Assembly: GCF_020991275.1 (NCBI RefSeq)
Contig: NZ_JAJLQY010000006.1
Location: 372,001 to 436,000 of the forward strand
Direction: 5' to 3'
Length of the DNA stretch: 64,000 bases
DNA from: Actinocorallia sp. API 0066
Lineage (GTDB): Bacteria > Actinomycetota > Actinomycetes > Streptosporangiales > Streptosporangiaceae
In this document: positions 63,469 through 64,000 of the stretch, one piece after another
Layout: every line of letters starts with the position of its first letter
Position numbering within the stretch: the first letter of the stretch is position 1
The notes under the pieces: model-generated
Seen by the model: the letters and a program-made list of their open reading frames with translations, nothing else
The model's database searches: none
What the model was told of the DNA's origin: nothing
Translations under genes and position numbers: made by a program

Positions 63469-64000
63469 TCACGACCCGGCAGCCGGAGGATAGGCCGCGG
63501 ACGCGTCACGCTGAAGCCGCGTGATGATCTCCACCCGGTCCCCGGGGATACGCGCCACGGTCACTTCGACGGGCCGCTGGGTCCGAGCCGAATACCCGAT
63601 CCGGAGGATCTCCAGGATCGGGATGCGCGTGGGGATCTGGAGCAGGTCGGCCTCCTCCTTGACGGGCATGCGCACCCGTTGGATCTCGATCCAGGAGATC
63701 GGCCCGTGCCCCGCCTCCTCCAGCCGGTCGATCCACGCCCCGGGCCCCGCACCGGGCTCGGCGACGGCCGGGACCTCCGCGTAGGCGTCGGGGTGGATCC
63801 AGCTGTCGGACAGCTGGAACGGCGCCTCACCCTCAGGCCCAGTGCACCTCCTGCGCCGCAACACCGGCGTCCCGGGAATGACCTTCAACTTGTTCGCGGG
63901 CCGTTCCGGGATCGGCACGACCTCGGCCGTCGCCGGAATGTGGTGCGCCCACACCTCGTCCCCCGAGAGCGCCGCCGGAAAGTTGTACCCGCCGACGACA
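63469..64000 (-). CDS. GntR-family regulator, UTRA domain (N-terminus beyond window)
   Basis: The last 177 codons; the gene runs off the right edge, so the winged helix is not in view. The visible part is a UTRA effector-binding domain: VVPIPERPANKLKVIPGTPV, LRRRRCTGPEGEAPFQLSDS, WIHPDAYAEVPAVAEPG, VRMPVKEEADLLQIPTRIPI and RPVEVTVARIPGDRVEIITR. This is the HutC/FarR subfamily, often responding to sugars or amino-acid derivatives. Its target is not visible. Confidence 0.85.
   Translation of the reverse strand, partial: VVGGYNFPAALSGDEVWAHHIPATAEVVPIPERPANKLKVIPGTPVLRRRRCTGPEGEAPFQLSDSWIHPDAYAEVPAVAEPGAGPGAWIDRLEEAGHGPISWIEIQRVRMPVKEEADLLQIPTRIPILEILRIGYSARTQRPVEVTVARIPGDRVEIITRLQRDASAAYPPAAGS

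Overview
The window is GC-rich (GTG starts are common) and reads as the chromosome of a filamentous actinomycete. The right end (dgt, YdcF-like, ppdK, zur-znuBCA, DUF1906, glyS) follows an order known from Streptomyces. Together with the Ter genes, LprG/P55 and WS/DGAT this fits Streptosporangiales or Thermomonosporaceae (an Actinomadura-like genus), but the family-level placement is inference. I see no insertion sequence, prophage or CRISPR array.

Left to right. 1-3.7 kb: a Nudix/winged-helix regulator (cut by the window edge), a J-domain pseudokinase, a VWA protein and an atypical adenylosuccinate-synthetase homologue, followed by a 20-bp tandem repeat. 4-7.8 kb: xylBA and the divergent ROK repressor xylR with a clear operator. 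7.9-13.8 kb: a zinc metallopeptidase lipoprotein; the transglutaminase / alpha-E / circularly permuted ATP-grasp operon; a small divergent peptide gene with a strong terminator; an M20 dipeptidase. 14.2-18.5 kb: a translationally coupled polysaccharide operon (processive GT2, membrane GT-C-like protein, GH26 lipoprotein). 18.5-25.7 kb: a CAU tRNA, the lprG-P55 lipid export pair beside a WS/DGAT triacylglycerol synthase, a SAM hydrolase coupled to a glycosidase, and tRNA-Asn.

26.5-35.6 kb: the tellurium-type stress locus. It holds two terD, a terC-family gene, and a four-gene coupled operon (CitE-like lyase, PRTase-TRSP, PRTase-PELOTA, HAD), with a divergent coiled-coil protein and a YbjQ-like protein. 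35.7-38.7 kb: a sigma-70 gene and dnaG. 38.9-43.4 kb: urease ureABCFGD with a GlnR-like direct repeat upstream. 43.4-49.8 kb: a membrane protein, an ECF sigma factor with a membrane sensor, an NmrA-like protein, an HxlR regulator and an FAD reductase. 49.9-64 kb: dgt, a YdcF-like protein, ppdK, GH15, the zinc uptake operon with a Zur box, small proteins, glyS, and a GntR/UTRA regulator cut by the right edge.

The most unusual locus is the first one. It pairs a kinase fold lacking its catalytic residues and a VWA scaffold with a PurA homologue that keeps the GTP/IMP residues but has lost the arginine-rich aspartate loop. That suggests a ligase with a different amine substrate. Other points of interest are the small peptide gene opposite the ATP-grasp operon, the GT2/GH26 exopolysaccharide operon, and the pairing of triacylglycerol synthesis with export.
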